This document shows positions 15,972 through 22,586 of a stretch of DNA of 35,031 bases, in pieces. Source of the DNA: an uncultured Clostridia bacterium (lineage in GTDB: Bacteria > Bacillota > Clostridia > Oscillospirales > Acutalibacteraceae); assembly GCA_947166135.1 (NCBI GenBank), contig CAMVDB010000015.1, positions 1-35,031 on the forward strand, read 5' to 3'. The position numbers were made by a program, and so were the translations under genes. Under the pieces are notes generated by a model, which did no database searches, had not been told where the DNA came from, and was given only the letters and a program-made list of their open reading frames with translations. How positions within the stretch are numbered: position 1 is the stretch's first letter; each line of letters opens with the position of its first letter.

Positions 15972-16231
15972 GGAATGGTGAATGGTGAATGAATGGAGAA
16001 CAGAGAACGGAGAACGGTTAACGGTGAAGGGCGGGCTGCGCCCGCACCCGATTTATATCCGTTTGATAAAGAAACAACGTCTGCGACCCTGCATAGAGTC
16101 GCAAACGTATGAAAAGCAGTCGTTATACCAATCCAAAAGCCGTCAGGCTTTCCCAACACCGTTCTCCGTTCTCTGTTCTCTGTTCTCCGTTCTCCGTTCT
16201 CCGTTCTCTGTTCTCCGTTCTCCATTCTCCG
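15972..16231. repeat. heptamer-armed dispersed element, copy D
   Basis: The left arm (about 15972-16027) mixes GGTGAAT and GGAGAAC heptamers. The core has GCGGGC-TGC-GCCCGC (about 16030-16044) and, near 16136-16150, AAGCCGTCAGGCTT, plus the conserved GTCGTTATACCAATC. The right arm (about 16160-16231) is a long CGTTCTC series. The orientation matches copy A, and the two cores are closely similar. It fills the gap between yraN and the terminator, so the whole 15831-16242 gap is explained. Confidence 0.8.
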
Positions 16232-16242
16232 AACTTATATTC

Positions 16243-16632
16243 TCAAAACCGGGCATAATCCTCGGTCTGACGAAAGGCGTTTTTGATGTGGTTGATATCG
16301 GTGAGCCTGCCGCTCTTGCGGTCGACCTCGAGCTCGAGGATATCGAAGCGCGGCTGCAGCCCGGGATACTTCTCGAGATACCGTGAGGCGGTGCGCAAGA
16401 TATGGTTCTGCTTCTTGTCGTTGACCGCGTACGAGCCGCTGAGATACGGATCGGCGGAGCGGGTCTTGACCTCGATGAAGGCGATCTCTCCCCTGTCCTG
16501 CGCGATCAGGTCGATCTCTCCTATATCGGTTTTATAATTCTTTTCCAGAATTGTATATCCGATCTTTTGTAAGTAGCCTGCGGCGAAACGCTCGCCCAGG
16601 GCGCCGAATTCCTGATTCGATAACGGTTTCAT
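16243..16632 (-). CDS. YraN/UPF0102 family nuclease-fold protein
   Basis: The 129-residue protein matches the UPF0102 (YraN) family. It shows LGERFAAGYLQKIGYTILEKNY, then IGEIDLIAQD and FIEVKTRS, which form a restriction-endonuclease-like D-x(n)-ExK site. A role in DNA or RNA processing is presumed from the fold; the function is not established. The ATG at 16632 is preferred because AGGTGG lies 8 bases upstream; an in-frame GTG at 16644 overlaps that site. It is the last gene of the rplS-lepB-rbgA-rnhB cluster, its usual place in Firmicutes. Confidence 0.88.
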   Translation of the reverse strand: MKPLSNQEFGALGERFAAGYLQKIGYTILEKNYKTDIGEIDLIAQDRGEIAFIEVKTRSADPYLSGSYAVNDKKQNHILRTASRYLEKYPGLQPRFDILELEVDRKSGRLTDINHIKNAFRQTEDYARF

Positions 16633-16664
16633 GATAATTTCCACCTGTAATCGGCTGCTGTACC

Positions 16665-16735
16665 GAGGGGATTACCACAGCCTGTCGCTTCGCGGCACCT
16701 CCTGACGGAGACTTCGGGCTTCGCAATGACACGGT
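16665..16735. repeat. short GTCATTGCGAGG-family repeat between rnhB and yraN
   Basis: On the minus strand the segment opens with GTGTCATTGCGAAGCCCGAAG and closes with GGTAATCCCCTC. These are the two ends of the family seen at 20616-20842 and 22462-22581. A GTCGC-TTCG-CGGCA hairpin lies in the middle. It occupies the rnhB-yraN gap and stops short of both genes. Confidence 0.55.
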
Positions 16736-16750
16736 TGTTGCAGCGAATGA

Positions 16751-17359
16751 TTATTGATACTTCGCGTAGATTTTTTTGAGGAAGCTCGGGCGGTGGATGG
16801 GGCTCGCGCCGAATTCAAGTATCTTCTCGACGTGGAGCTTGGTGCCGTAGCCCTTGTGTTTCTCAAAGCAGTACTGCGGGTATTCCTTGGCGTATTCGAG
16901 CATCAGGCGATCCCTGCTGACCTTCGCGAGGATAGACGCCGCGGCGACGGACATCGACTTCGCGTCGCCCTTGACGATATACTCGGCGGGAATAGAAAGC
17001 GGCGGCAGACGGTTGCCGTCGATCATGGCGTAATCCGCCTTGACGGACAGCCCTTCGACCGCGCGCTTCATGGTGTTCATCGTGGTCGCGAGGATATTGT
17101 CGCGTTCGATCTCCTCCACCGTACCGAAGGCGACGGAACAGGAGATTGCGGTCTCGATGATGACGTCGAAGAGCGCCTCGCGCTTCTTCTCGGTCAGCTT
17201 CTTGGAGTCATTGACGCCCTCGATGATACACCCCTCGGGCAGAATGACAGCGGCGGCGCATACGGGACCCGCGAGCGGACCTCGCCCCGCTTCATCCACG
17301 CCGCAAATATGTTGAAAGCCCCTCTCTCGGGCTTCGTTCTCATAATATAACCAGTCCAT
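16751..17359 (-). CDS. rnhB: ribonuclease HII
   Basis: RNase HII nicks RNA-DNA hybrids at ribonucleotides and removes misincorporated ribonucleotides. The 202-residue protein has the signature GVDEAGRGPLAGPVCAAAV with the catalytic Asp and Glu, a further Asp in MIDGNRLPPL, and the characteristic C-terminal IHRPSFL. The ATG at 17359 is chosen over that at 17371 because GGAGG lies 5 bases upstream. It follows rbgA after a short heptamer-armed element, the normal ylqF-rnhB order. Confidence 0.95.
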   Translation of the reverse strand: MDWLYYENEARERGFQHICGVDEAGRGPLAGPVCAAAVILPEGCIIEGVNDSKKLTEKKREALFDVIIETAISCSVAFGTVEEIERDNILATTMNTMKRAVEGLSVKADYAMIDGNRLPPLSIPAEYIVKGDAKSMSVAAASILAKVSRDRLMLEYAKEYPQYCFEKHKGYGTKLHVEKILEFGASPIHRPSFLKKIYAKYQ

Positions 17360-17376
17360 AGATACCTCCATTCGTC

Positions 17377-17455
17377 GCAGTGAGAAGTGAGGAGTGAGGA
17401 GTTAAAGCGAAACCTGTCCGCTTTTTCTAAACTCCTAACTCCAAATTCCTAACTA
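17377..17455. repeat. heptamer-armed element with minimal core, copy G
   Basis: A GAAGTGA/GGAGTGA/GGAGTTA arm (about 17380-17404) and its inverted partner (about 17427-17455) enclose a ~20-bp core that folds as AAAGCG...CGCTTT. This core differs from that of the full copies. One edge is one base from the rbgA stop codon. The element alone fills the rbgA-rnhB gap apart from the rnhB ribosome binding site. Confidence 0.7.
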
Positions 17456-17456
17456 T

Positions 17457-18470
17457 TCACGGCATCTCGAGCGTAATCCTGCCGAGCTTTGCGGCGCGGA
17501 ACTCGTCGAGCAGGGTGTAGGCAGCGCGTTCGGTATCCGCTTCTCCGCCCGCGATCAGCATGCCGCGGTGCTTTGCGATCACGCCGAGCAGCTCATAGCT
17601 CGGCAGCTCCAGCTCCTCGGCGCTCAACTGATAACGCTCGCTGAATTCGGGCGCGTCGAGCGTCTTGAGCAGGTCAATCAGGCGGATCGCCAGCAGCTCG
17701 GTATCCATGACGTCGCTCTTGATCGCGCCGGTGAAGGCGAGGTGCTCGCCTACGGTCTGGTCGTCAAAGCGCGGCCACAGCACGCCGGGGGTATCGAGCA
17801 TCTCGAAGCCCCTGCTGACGGTGAACCACTGGTTGCCGCGCGTCACGCCCGGTCGGTCGGCTGAGACAGCCTTGGTACGCTTCGCGACGCGGTTGATAAA
17901 GGTGGACTTACCGACGTTCGGGATACCGACGATCATCACGCGCATGGACGGATTCACCATGCCTTTCGCCTTGTAGGCTTCGATCCTCTCCTGCAGCAGC
18001 TCATTGAGGACGGGGACGAACTTATCCACGCCCCTGCCGCTCTTACAGTCGACGGGGATCGCGCGGACGTTCTCACTGCTCAGCGCCGTGACCCAGCGGT
18101 CGGTCGCCCTGCGGTCAGCCATGTCGCATTTATTCAGCAAAACGATGCGCGGCTTGCCCGAGGTAAGGCGGGCGATATCGGGATTGCGGGACGATACGGG
18201 GATACGCGCGTCGATGATCTCCGCGACCGCGTCCACGAGCTTTAAGTCCTTCTCGATACGGCGCTTGGTCTTGGTCATGTGACCGGGGTACCACTGGATG
18301 ATCTGGGTATGCTCGCTCGATACGGGAGCGGACTTCGGCTTCTTCGCCTTCGCGGGCTTTGCGGGCTTCTGTGCGGCGGGCTTTGCCGCCTTCGCGTTCA
18401 TCCGCGCGCCGGAACGTCCGCCCTGCGGTCTGCGGTTATTCTTCTGATTCGGCTTCCTGGTAGGTTTCAT
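17457..18470 (-). CDS. rbgA: RbgA/YlqF ribosome biogenesis GTPase with basic N-terminal extension
   Basis: RbgA is a circularly permuted GTPase needed for late 50S assembly. The motifs appear in permuted order: IQWYPGHMTKTKRRIEKDL, then G4 LLNKCDMAD, G1 GIPNVGKSTFINRV, and G3 DTPGVLWPRF. A C-terminal RNA-binding domain follows. The family normally starts within a few residues of QWFPGHM. Here about 56 Lys/Arg/Ala/Pro-rich residues precede it, including several KPAKPAK-like repeats. AAAGGA lies 6 bases before the ATG of the long form, supporting the extended start. The extension probably binds rRNA or ribosomal proteins; this is inferred from charge. The gene follows lepB across a 53-bp gap that holds a terminator hairpin. 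Confidence 0.93.
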   Translation of the reverse strand: MKPTRKPNQKNNRRPQGGRSGARMNAKAAKPAAQKPAKPAKAKKPKSAPVSSEHTQIIQWYPGHMTKTKRRIEKDLKLVDAVAEIIDARIPVSSRNPDIARLTSGKPRIVLLNKCDMADRRATDRWVTALSSENVRAIPVDCKSGRGVDKFVPVLNELLQERIEAYKAKGMVNPSMRVMIVGIPNVGKSTFINRVAKRTKAVSADRPGVTRGNQWFTVSRGFEMLDTPGVLWPRFDDQTVGEHLAFTGAIKSDVMDTELLAIRLIDLLKTLDAPEFSERYQLSAEELELPSYELLGVIAKHRGMLIAGGEADTERAAYTLLDEFRAAKLGRITLEMP

Positions 18471-18487
18471 AGCTGTTCCTTTGAATT

Positions 18488-18518
18488 GAAAGAAAGCCTG
18501 CTCCCTGAGAAGCAGGCT
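18488..18518 (-). terminator. terminator or attenuator between lepB and rbgA
   Basis: AGCCTGCT and AGCAGGCT form the stem on the minus strand, followed by TTCTTTC. It begins 6 bases behind the lepB stop and ends about 18 bases before the rbgA start. The imperfect T-tract suggests partial read-through, which would lower rbgA expression relative to lepB. Confidence 0.65.
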
Positions 18519-18523
18519 GTCGA

Positions 18524-19528
18524 TTATTTGTAAACGTAACGGATGCCGCTGATATCGAACTTCAGCGAGGTGCCGTCGTACTTATGCGGGATGATATCCA
18601 GCTGCGCCTTGCCGATGATCGAGCTCTCGTCGATATAGCCGATCTGACGGTAGCGGCTGTCGAGAGATACGCTGCGGTTATCACCCATGACAAAGACCTT
18701 GCCCTCGGGGACGACCGTGTTCAGCTCCGCTTCGGGGATATCGCCCGGGATCGTCATGCCCTGGATATACGGCTCGTCGAGCTTCTGTCCGTCGACATAG
18801 ACGGCGTTGTTCTCATAATCCAGCCTGAGCTGCTGACCCGCGGTCGCAATGACGCGCTTGACCAGCGGCTTCGAGTACTCCTCGGCATGGCTGATGATGA
18901 CGATATCGCCCTGATGGGGCGTGTAAAACAGGTTGGTGATCACGACCTTGTCGGTGTCGATCAGGGTCGGCTCCATGCTGCGGCCGTCGACGTCGATGAT
19001 ACGGAAGCCGAAGGTCATGAGCAGCAGCACCACGACCAGAGCCGAGAACAGGCTGCCCAGCCAGTCATAAACGGTAGCGGTCGCAACGCTGCGGTTGACG
19101 CGAACGACAGGCTCTTCATCAACGAAATCATCCGCCGAATCGTCCTGTACGATCTCCTGTGCGGCGGGATAGCTGTAGTCGGTAACGCTCACCTCTACGT
19201 CGCCGCCGTCGGCACGAACCGTAGGCTGCTCCTCGACCGTCTCCGGGCTTTCCTCTCCGTCGGTCGGAAGCTGATAATCGGTAATATTCATCTGAACGTC
19301 GGTGTTATTTGCATCGTTCCTGACGGTCGGGAGCTTATCAGCCGAATCCACGCCCGCGTCGGCAGACATCTCGTAATCGGTTATATTCATCTGTACCTTA
19401 CCGCGCGCCGGAACGGGATTATCGGCGGCAGTATCGCCGGTATCGGCGACCGTCTCGCCGTCATCGTTGACGGTCAGGCGATTGAACTTGATATCCTGAG
19501 AGTCCAAAGCACTCATCTCCATAAACAT
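18524..19528 (-). CDS. lepB: signal peptidase I with repeat-bearing cytoplasmic extension
   Basis: Type I signal peptidase cleaves signal peptides from exported proteins at the outer membrane face. The catalytic part is complete: one membrane helix (about 156-175), Ser184 in GRSMEPTL, Lys224 in PLVKRVIA, and the MGDNRSVSLDSR box. The 334-residue length is far above the ~180-200 of ordinary Gram-positive enzymes. The excess is an acidic N-terminal region of ~150 residues that should lie in the cytoplasm. It holds three copies of V-x-(M/V)-(N/S)-(I/V)-T-D-Y at 45, 78 and 111, exactly 33 residues apart, each followed by a P-(T/V)-V-R motif. The start is uncertain: ATGs at 19528, 19522 and 19516 are close together without a clear spaced Shine-Dalgarno. 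Two terminators separate it from rplS, so it probably has its own promoter. Confidence 0.92.
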   Translation of the reverse strand: MFMEMSALDSQDIKFNRLTVNDDGETVADTGDTAADNPVPARGKVQMNITDYEMSADAGVDSADKLPTVRNDANNTDVQMNITDYQLPTDGEESPETVEEQPTVRADGGDVEVSVTDYSYPAAQEIVQDDSADDFVDEEPVVRVNRSVATATVYDWLGSLFSALVVVLLLMTFGFRIIDVDGRSMEPTLIDTDKVVITNLFYTPHQGDIVIISHAEEYSKPLVKRVIATAGQQLRLDYENNAVYVDGQKLDEPYIQGMTIPGDIPEAELNTVVPEGKVFVMGDNRSVSLDSRYRQIGYIDESSIIGKAQLDIIPHKYDGTSLKFDISGIRYVYK

Positions 19529-19595
19529 GCCGTCGCGACGAAAGCTGTCGAACCGGCACGGAATTACTCATAATAATCTATCGTTATTCTACCAT

Positions 19596-19622
19596 GAAAA
19601 ACGGGGACTGTAAAGCCCCTCG
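19596..19622 (-). terminator. second of two tandem terminators behind rplS
   Basis: On the minus strand AGGGGCTTTACAGTCCCC is followed by GTTTTTC. The hairpin sequence is nearly the same as that of the first terminator at 19653-19677, about 31 bases upstream, with one stem pair fewer. The pair appears to be a local duplication. Confidence 0.75.
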
Positions 19623-19652
19623 ATAAATATTTTTCTAATATAGAATAACACG

Positions 19653-19677
19653 GAAAAAGGGGGCTGTAAAGCCCCCT
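19653..19677 (-). terminator. rplS: intrinsic terminator directly behind rplS
   Basis: On the minus strand AGGGGGCTTTACAGCCCCCT forms a strong GC stem and is followed by TTTTCC. It lies about 18 bases behind the rplS stop, so most rplS transcripts should end here as a single-gene mRNA. Confidence 0.85.
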
Positions 19678-19694
19678 GCGTAATAATTCAAAAA

Positions 19695-20042
19695 TTATTT
19701 ACGAATCTCTTCCTTGACCTTAGCAGCCTTACCGACTCTGTCACGCAGATAGTAGAGCTTGCTGCGGCGAACCTTACCGCGGCGAACAACCTTGACGTCG
19801 ACAACGTTCGGGCTGTGGAGCGGGAAAACTCTCTCGACACCTACGCCGTAGGAAAGACGGCGAACGGTGAAGGTCTCGGCTACGCCGGAACCGCGGCGAG
19901 CGATCACGGTACCCTCGAACATCTGAATTCTCTCTCTCTCACCCTCGCGAATGTTAACGGAAACCTTTACGGTATCACCGATGTGGAATTCGGGGGCGTT
20001 CTCCTTTACGGAGCCTTCTGCGATTTTCTTTAATGCGTCCAT
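19695..20042 (-). CDS. rplS: 50S ribosomal protein L19
   Basis: L19 lies at the subunit interface of the ribosome. The 115-residue protein matches the family throughout: [37 protein letters not shown], then [22 protein letters not shown] and [20 protein letters not shown] lies 6 bases before the ATG. A good promoter, a ~130-base structured leader and two terminators frame it as a separately controlled unit. lepB, rbgA, rnhB and yraN follow, the standard Firmicutes order. Confidence 0.97.
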   Translation of the reverse strand: MDALKKIAEGSVKENAPEFHIGDTVKVSVNIREGERERIQMFEGTVIARRGSGVAETFTVRRLSYGVGVERVFPLHSPNVVDVKVVRRGKVRRSKLYYLRDRVGKAAKVKEEIRK

Positions 20043-20171
20043 AGTTTCCTCCTGTTATTTTTCAGATATTCGTACCCCGGTACCCATGTACCGTGCAGAG
20101 GACTATCCGCTTCAAATTTGGGCTTTCGCCCAGATCTGAACCCCGTCCCGGGAAGGACGGTATCCAAATGC
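20043..20171 (-). ncRNA. structured 5' leader of rplS, possible L19 autoregulatory leader
   Basis: From the predicted start near 20171 to the ATG the minus-strand RNA forms three compact hairpins: CCGTCC-TTCCCG-GGACGG (20160-20143), GGGC-GAAA-GCCC (20131-20120) with a GNRA loop, and CGGTAC-ATGG-GTACCG (20093-20078). The last lies about 25 bases before the ribosome binding site. Leaders that let L19 repress its own mRNA are known in Firmicutes. I cannot confirm that this one matches that family's consensus. Confidence 0.5.
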
Positions 20172-20177
20172 CTAAAT

Positions 20178-20206
20178 ATATTACCACAAAAGCAAGTTAA
20201 ATGCAA
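20178..20206 (-). promoter_or_regulatory. rplS: promoter of rplS
   Basis: On the minus strand TTGCAT (20206-20201) and TAATAT (20183-20178) are separated by 17 bases within an AT-rich stretch. The predicted start near 20171 gives the ~130-base structured leader. Confidence 0.65.
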
Positions 20207-20226
20207 GTATTTTTTAAAATTTTACG

Positions 20227-20254
20227 AAAAGTTGTATAAAAGTATGCAACTTTT
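20227..20254. promoter_or_regulatory. AT-rich hairpin between rplS and the phage remnant
   Basis: AAAAGTTGTATA and TATGCAACTTTT form a 12-bp stem with one wobble pair around the loop AAAG, followed by TATCC on the plus strand. It lies between the divergent rplS promoter and the plus-strand gene at 20292. It could be a weak bidirectional terminator or an operator; neither reading is secure. Confidence 0.35.
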
Positions 20255-20291
20255 TATCCTGAGCACGCAGTAGTGAAGGAGTTGATGGTTT

Positions 20292-20573
20292 ATGAAAAAG
20301 CCGATGGGATTCTTTACTTACTTTCACCACAGCGCGATGATCGCGCACCTGAGCGACGCGCAGGCGGGACGTCTGTATAAGGCGCTGCTGGTCTACGGCG
20401 ACGAGGGGATAGAAACCGAATTCGACGACGATCAGACCTGTGCGCTCGCGTTCATCATCCTCAAGGGCGAGGTTGACCGTAATTTCGAGCGCTATGCCGA
20501 GACCTGTGAGAACAGGAGCAAGGCGGCAAAGGAGCGCGAAGCCAAAAAGCGGAAGGACAACGAGGAGGAATAA
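20292..20573 (+). CDS. DUF6291-like phage protein, N-terminal fragment
   Basis: This is the only credible plus-strand gene. The 93 residues follow the pattern of the DUF6291 domain, which forms the N-terminus of putative phage or ICE replication proteins: FFTYFHHSAMIAHLSDAQAGRLYKALLVYGDEG, an acidic FDDDQTCALAFIILKGEVDRNFERY stretch, then a Lys/Glu-rich tail (NRSKAAKEREAKKRKDNEEE). GAAGGAG lies 10 bases before the ATG. Family members usually continue with a Lys-rich linker and a DNA-binding C-terminal domain. Here the frame stops, a cluster of repeats follows, and a Lys-rich tract appears only beyond it. I therefore read it as a prophage relic; it could still make a small protein. Confidence 0.6.
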   Translation: MKKPMGFFTYFHHSAMIAHLSDAQAGRLYKALLVYGDEGIETEFDDDQTCALAFIILKGEVDRNFERYAETCENRSKAAKEREAKKRKDNEEE

Positions 20574-20615
20574 ACGCCGACAAAAGCTCCCTTTAGCAAT
20601 CCCGCAAAGTCCCGT

Positions 20616-20842
20616 GTCATTGCGAGGAGCGCATTTTAATGTCATTGCGAGGAGGAACACGGTTCCGACGCGGCAGAGGTGTCATTCCGAGGGGATTTAT
20701 CCCCGTGGGAATCCCCCAGTCGAAAATACCGGTTGCAGTGACGTTTTTAATCGGATGAGATTGCCGCGGCTCCTTTGGGAGCCTCGCAATGACAATTTAT
20801 ATATGCCTTGCAATGACAATTTATATATAGCCTCGCAATGAC
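20616..20842. repeat. nested cluster of GTCATTGCGAGG-family repeat ends
   Basis: Three left ends start at 20616, 20641 (both GTCATTGCGAGGAG) and 20681 (GTCATTCCGAGGGG). Three inverted right ends stop at 20793, 20817 and 20842 (CCTCGCAATGAC or CCTTGCAATGAC). The innermost pair encloses a full element related to that at 22462-22581, with GGGGATTTATCCCC and GGCTCCTTTGGGAGCC hairpins. The outer ends are spaced 24-40 bp apart. This concentric layout implies repeated insertion or amplification of ends. It fills most of the 20574-21002 gap. Confidence 0.8.
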
Positions 20843-20866
20843 TGTTTCATCACACAACAAGCACAA

Positions 20867-20965
20867 TTGTGGTCAGTTGTGACAAAAGGCACTAAGAAAA
20901 AGAGAAAGAAAAAAATAAAAGATAAAGAAAAAGGGAATGATAAGGATAAACGCCGATCGGCGGCT
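20867..20965 (+). pseudogene. possible Lys-rich linker remnant of the phage replication gene
   Basis: Behind the repeat cluster the plus strand encodes a Lys/Asp/Glu tract (KKKRKKKIKDKEKGNDKDK) in one frame. Such tracts are typical of linkers in phage replisome-organiser proteins with N-terminal DUF6291 domains. It is in a different frame from the gene at 20292-20573 and has no Shine-Dalgarno. It runs into a GCCGATCGGC palindrome and then the end of the pseudouridine synthase gene. The assignment is tentative; low-complexity A-rich DNA could give the same reading by chance. Confidence 0.3.
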
Positions 20966-21002
20966 CTTTCATCCCATATCATCCCATATCATTTTTGTCC
21001 TA

Positions 21003-21926
21003 TTATTTCATTTTATCTCTCAGCTTTTGACGGAAGCTTACAAAGCTCTCGGGCGGATCGGCGGTGAACTCCAGATACTCTCCCGTCACGGGATGTATGA
21101 AGCCGAGCTTGTACGCATGCAGGCACTGACCGCCCAGCTCCCTGATCACCTTCGCGGGGCCGTAGACGTCGTCGCCCGCGAGGGGATGACCGATATGCGC
21201 CAAATGGACGCGGATCTGGTGGGTCCTGCCGGTCTCGAGGATACAGCGTACATAAGTAAAGCCGCTGTAGCGCTCGATCACACGGATATGGGTCACGGCG
21301 GGCTTACTGTTAAGCTGTGTGACGCACATCCGCTTGCGGTCGATCTTGTGCCGACCGATCGGCGCGTCAACGGTGCACTCATCCTCCCTGAGATTGCCGT
21401 AGCAGATCGCGAGGTATTCGCGGGTGAAGCTGTGCGCCTTAATCTGTTCGCTCAGCCCCGCATGGGCGATATCGGACTTCGCTACCGCCAGAAGTCCGCT
21501 GGTGTTCTTGTCGATACGGTGGACGATACCGGGGCGCAGCTCGCCGTTGATACCGCTGAGGTCATCGCCGCAGTGATACATCAAAGCGTTGACCAGCGTG
21601 CCGCTGTAGTTGCCGGGAGCGGGATGGACGACCATGCCCTTCGGCTTATTCACGACCAGCAGGTGCGCGTCCTCATAGACGATATCGAGCGGGATATCCT
21701 CGGGGGTGATATCCACCGGCTGAGGGTCGTCGATCAGTACGGTGATCCTGTCGCAGACAGCGGTCTTGTAATTCTTCTTGACCGCCCTCTCCCCTACGGT
21801 GACCTTCCCGTCCTCGATCAGCTTGGTCAGCGCTGAACGGCTGAGTCCGTCGAGCTGATCACAAAGGTATTTATCGAGGCGGATACCGCCGTCATTCTCA
21901 CCGACTGTGAAATCAAGCCTGTTCAT
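21003..21926 (-). CDS. RluD-family 23S rRNA pseudouridine synthase (ylyB position)
   Basis: The 307-residue enzyme isomerises uridine to pseudouridine in RNA. An S4 RNA-binding domain occupies residues about 12-60 (RLDKYLCDQLDGLSRSALTKLIEDGKVTV). The catalytic Asp is in GIVHRIDKNTSGLLAVAKSD, and GRTHQIRVHLAHIGHPLAGDDVYG is the usual C-terminal motif. Its ATG lies inside the end of lspA (14-base overlap), so translation is coupled. In Bacillus the gene after lspA is ylyB, an RluD paralogue; the exact target uridines cannot be told. Confidence 0.93.
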   Translation of the reverse strand: MNRLDFTVGENDGGIRLDKYLCDQLDGLSRSALTKLIEDGKVTVGERAVKKNYKTAVCDRITVLIDDPQPVDITPEDIPLDIVYEDAHLLVVNKPKGMVVHPAPGNYSGTLVNALMYHCGDDLSGINGELRPGIVHRIDKNTSGLLAVAKSDIAHAGLSEQIKAHSFTREYLAICYGNLREDECTVDAPIGRHKIDRKRMCVTQLNSKPAVTHIRVIERYSGFTYVRCILETGRTHQIRVHLAHIGHPLAGDDVYGPAKVIRELGGQCLHAYKLGFIHPVTGEYLEFTADPPESFVSFRQKLRDKMK

Positions 21927-22395
21927 CGGTCTTTTTCTTATCGTTCTTCAGAAAATCGGAGAAGAACAGCAGGTAGACGACCAGACAGACCGTGCCGGCG
22001 GTGATGCAGTAGTCGGCGAAGTTGCAGATCGGCGAGAAGAAGCTCAGGCTGAGGTAGTCGGTCACATAGCCGAAGAACACGCGCTCAAACAGGTTGCCCA
22101 GTCCCCCGCCGATGATCAGCGCGGCGGCAACGGAGAACAGCTTGCTTTTCTTATAATTCTTTATCAGAAGAATAAGGAAGGCGACGATCACGATCGAGGT
22201 GGTGATCGCGAAGAACACGGTGCCGTCCTGGAACAAGCCGAAGGCGACGCCGCGGTTCTCGGAATAGGTCAGGTTGAAGAGCCCGGGGATCACCGTCACC
22301 GTACCGACAGGCTTGACGCCGCTTAGGATGAACGAGCGGATGATCTCGGCGAGCAACGGAACGATCACGATGATCGCGATATAGAGAATGATCAT
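21913..22395 (-). CDS. lspA: lipoprotein signal peptidase
   Basis: LspA cleaves signal peptides from prolipoproteins after lipid attachment. The 160-residue protein has four membrane helices. The two catalytic aspartates are in GYVTDYLSL and CNFADYCI. The conserved NRGVAFGLF is present, and GGGLGNLFERV replaces the more usual GNLIDR. The ATG at 22395 is preferred because AGGAAG lies 7 bases upstream. A longer in-frame reading to 22677 would translate a repeat and overlap ileS, so it is rejected. The gene lies between ileS and the RluD-type gene, the standard order. Confidence 0.95.
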   Translation of the reverse strand: MIILYIAIIVIVPLLAEIIRSFILSGVKPVGTVTVIPGLFNLTYSENRGVAFGLFQDGTVFFAITTSIVIVAFLILLIKNYKKSKLFSVAAALIIGGGLGNLFERVFFGYVTDYLSLSFFSPICNFADYCITAGTVCLVVYLLFFSDFLKNDKKKTDEQA

Positions 22396-22416
22396 GTTTT
22401 CACTTCCTATAAGAAT

Positions 22417-22440
22417 GCGGTGTACCGAGCGGTACACCGC
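22417..22440 (-). promoter_or_regulatory. perfect hairpin upstream of lspA
   Basis: GCGGTGTACC and GGTACACCGC form a perfect 10-bp stem with a 4-base loop. It ends about 21 bases before the lspA start and leaves the ribosome binding site free. No T-tract follows, so it is more likely an mRNA stability or processing structure than a terminator. Confidence 0.4.
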
Positions 22441-22461
22441 ATAAATGGTTACAATACCACT

Positions 22462-22581
22462 GTCATTCCGAGGGGATCTATCCCCGTGGGAATCCCCCTG
22501 TCGGAAATACCGGTTGCAATAACAGAACCGGGGATTCTCTGCTTGTGGGATTGCCGCGCCCCTAAAGGGGCTCGCAATGAC
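22462..22581. repeat. 120-bp GTCATTCCGAGG-family repeat between ileS and lspA
   Basis: The left end GTCATTCCGAGGGGATCTAT and right end CTCGCAATGAC match the innermost element at 20681-20793. Internal hairpins GGGGAT-CTA-TCCCC and GCCCCTAAAGGGGC are present. The edge lies 5 bases behind the ileS stop codon. This is a MITE-like element without a coding region. Confidence 0.8.
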
Positions 22582-22586
22582 GCTGA

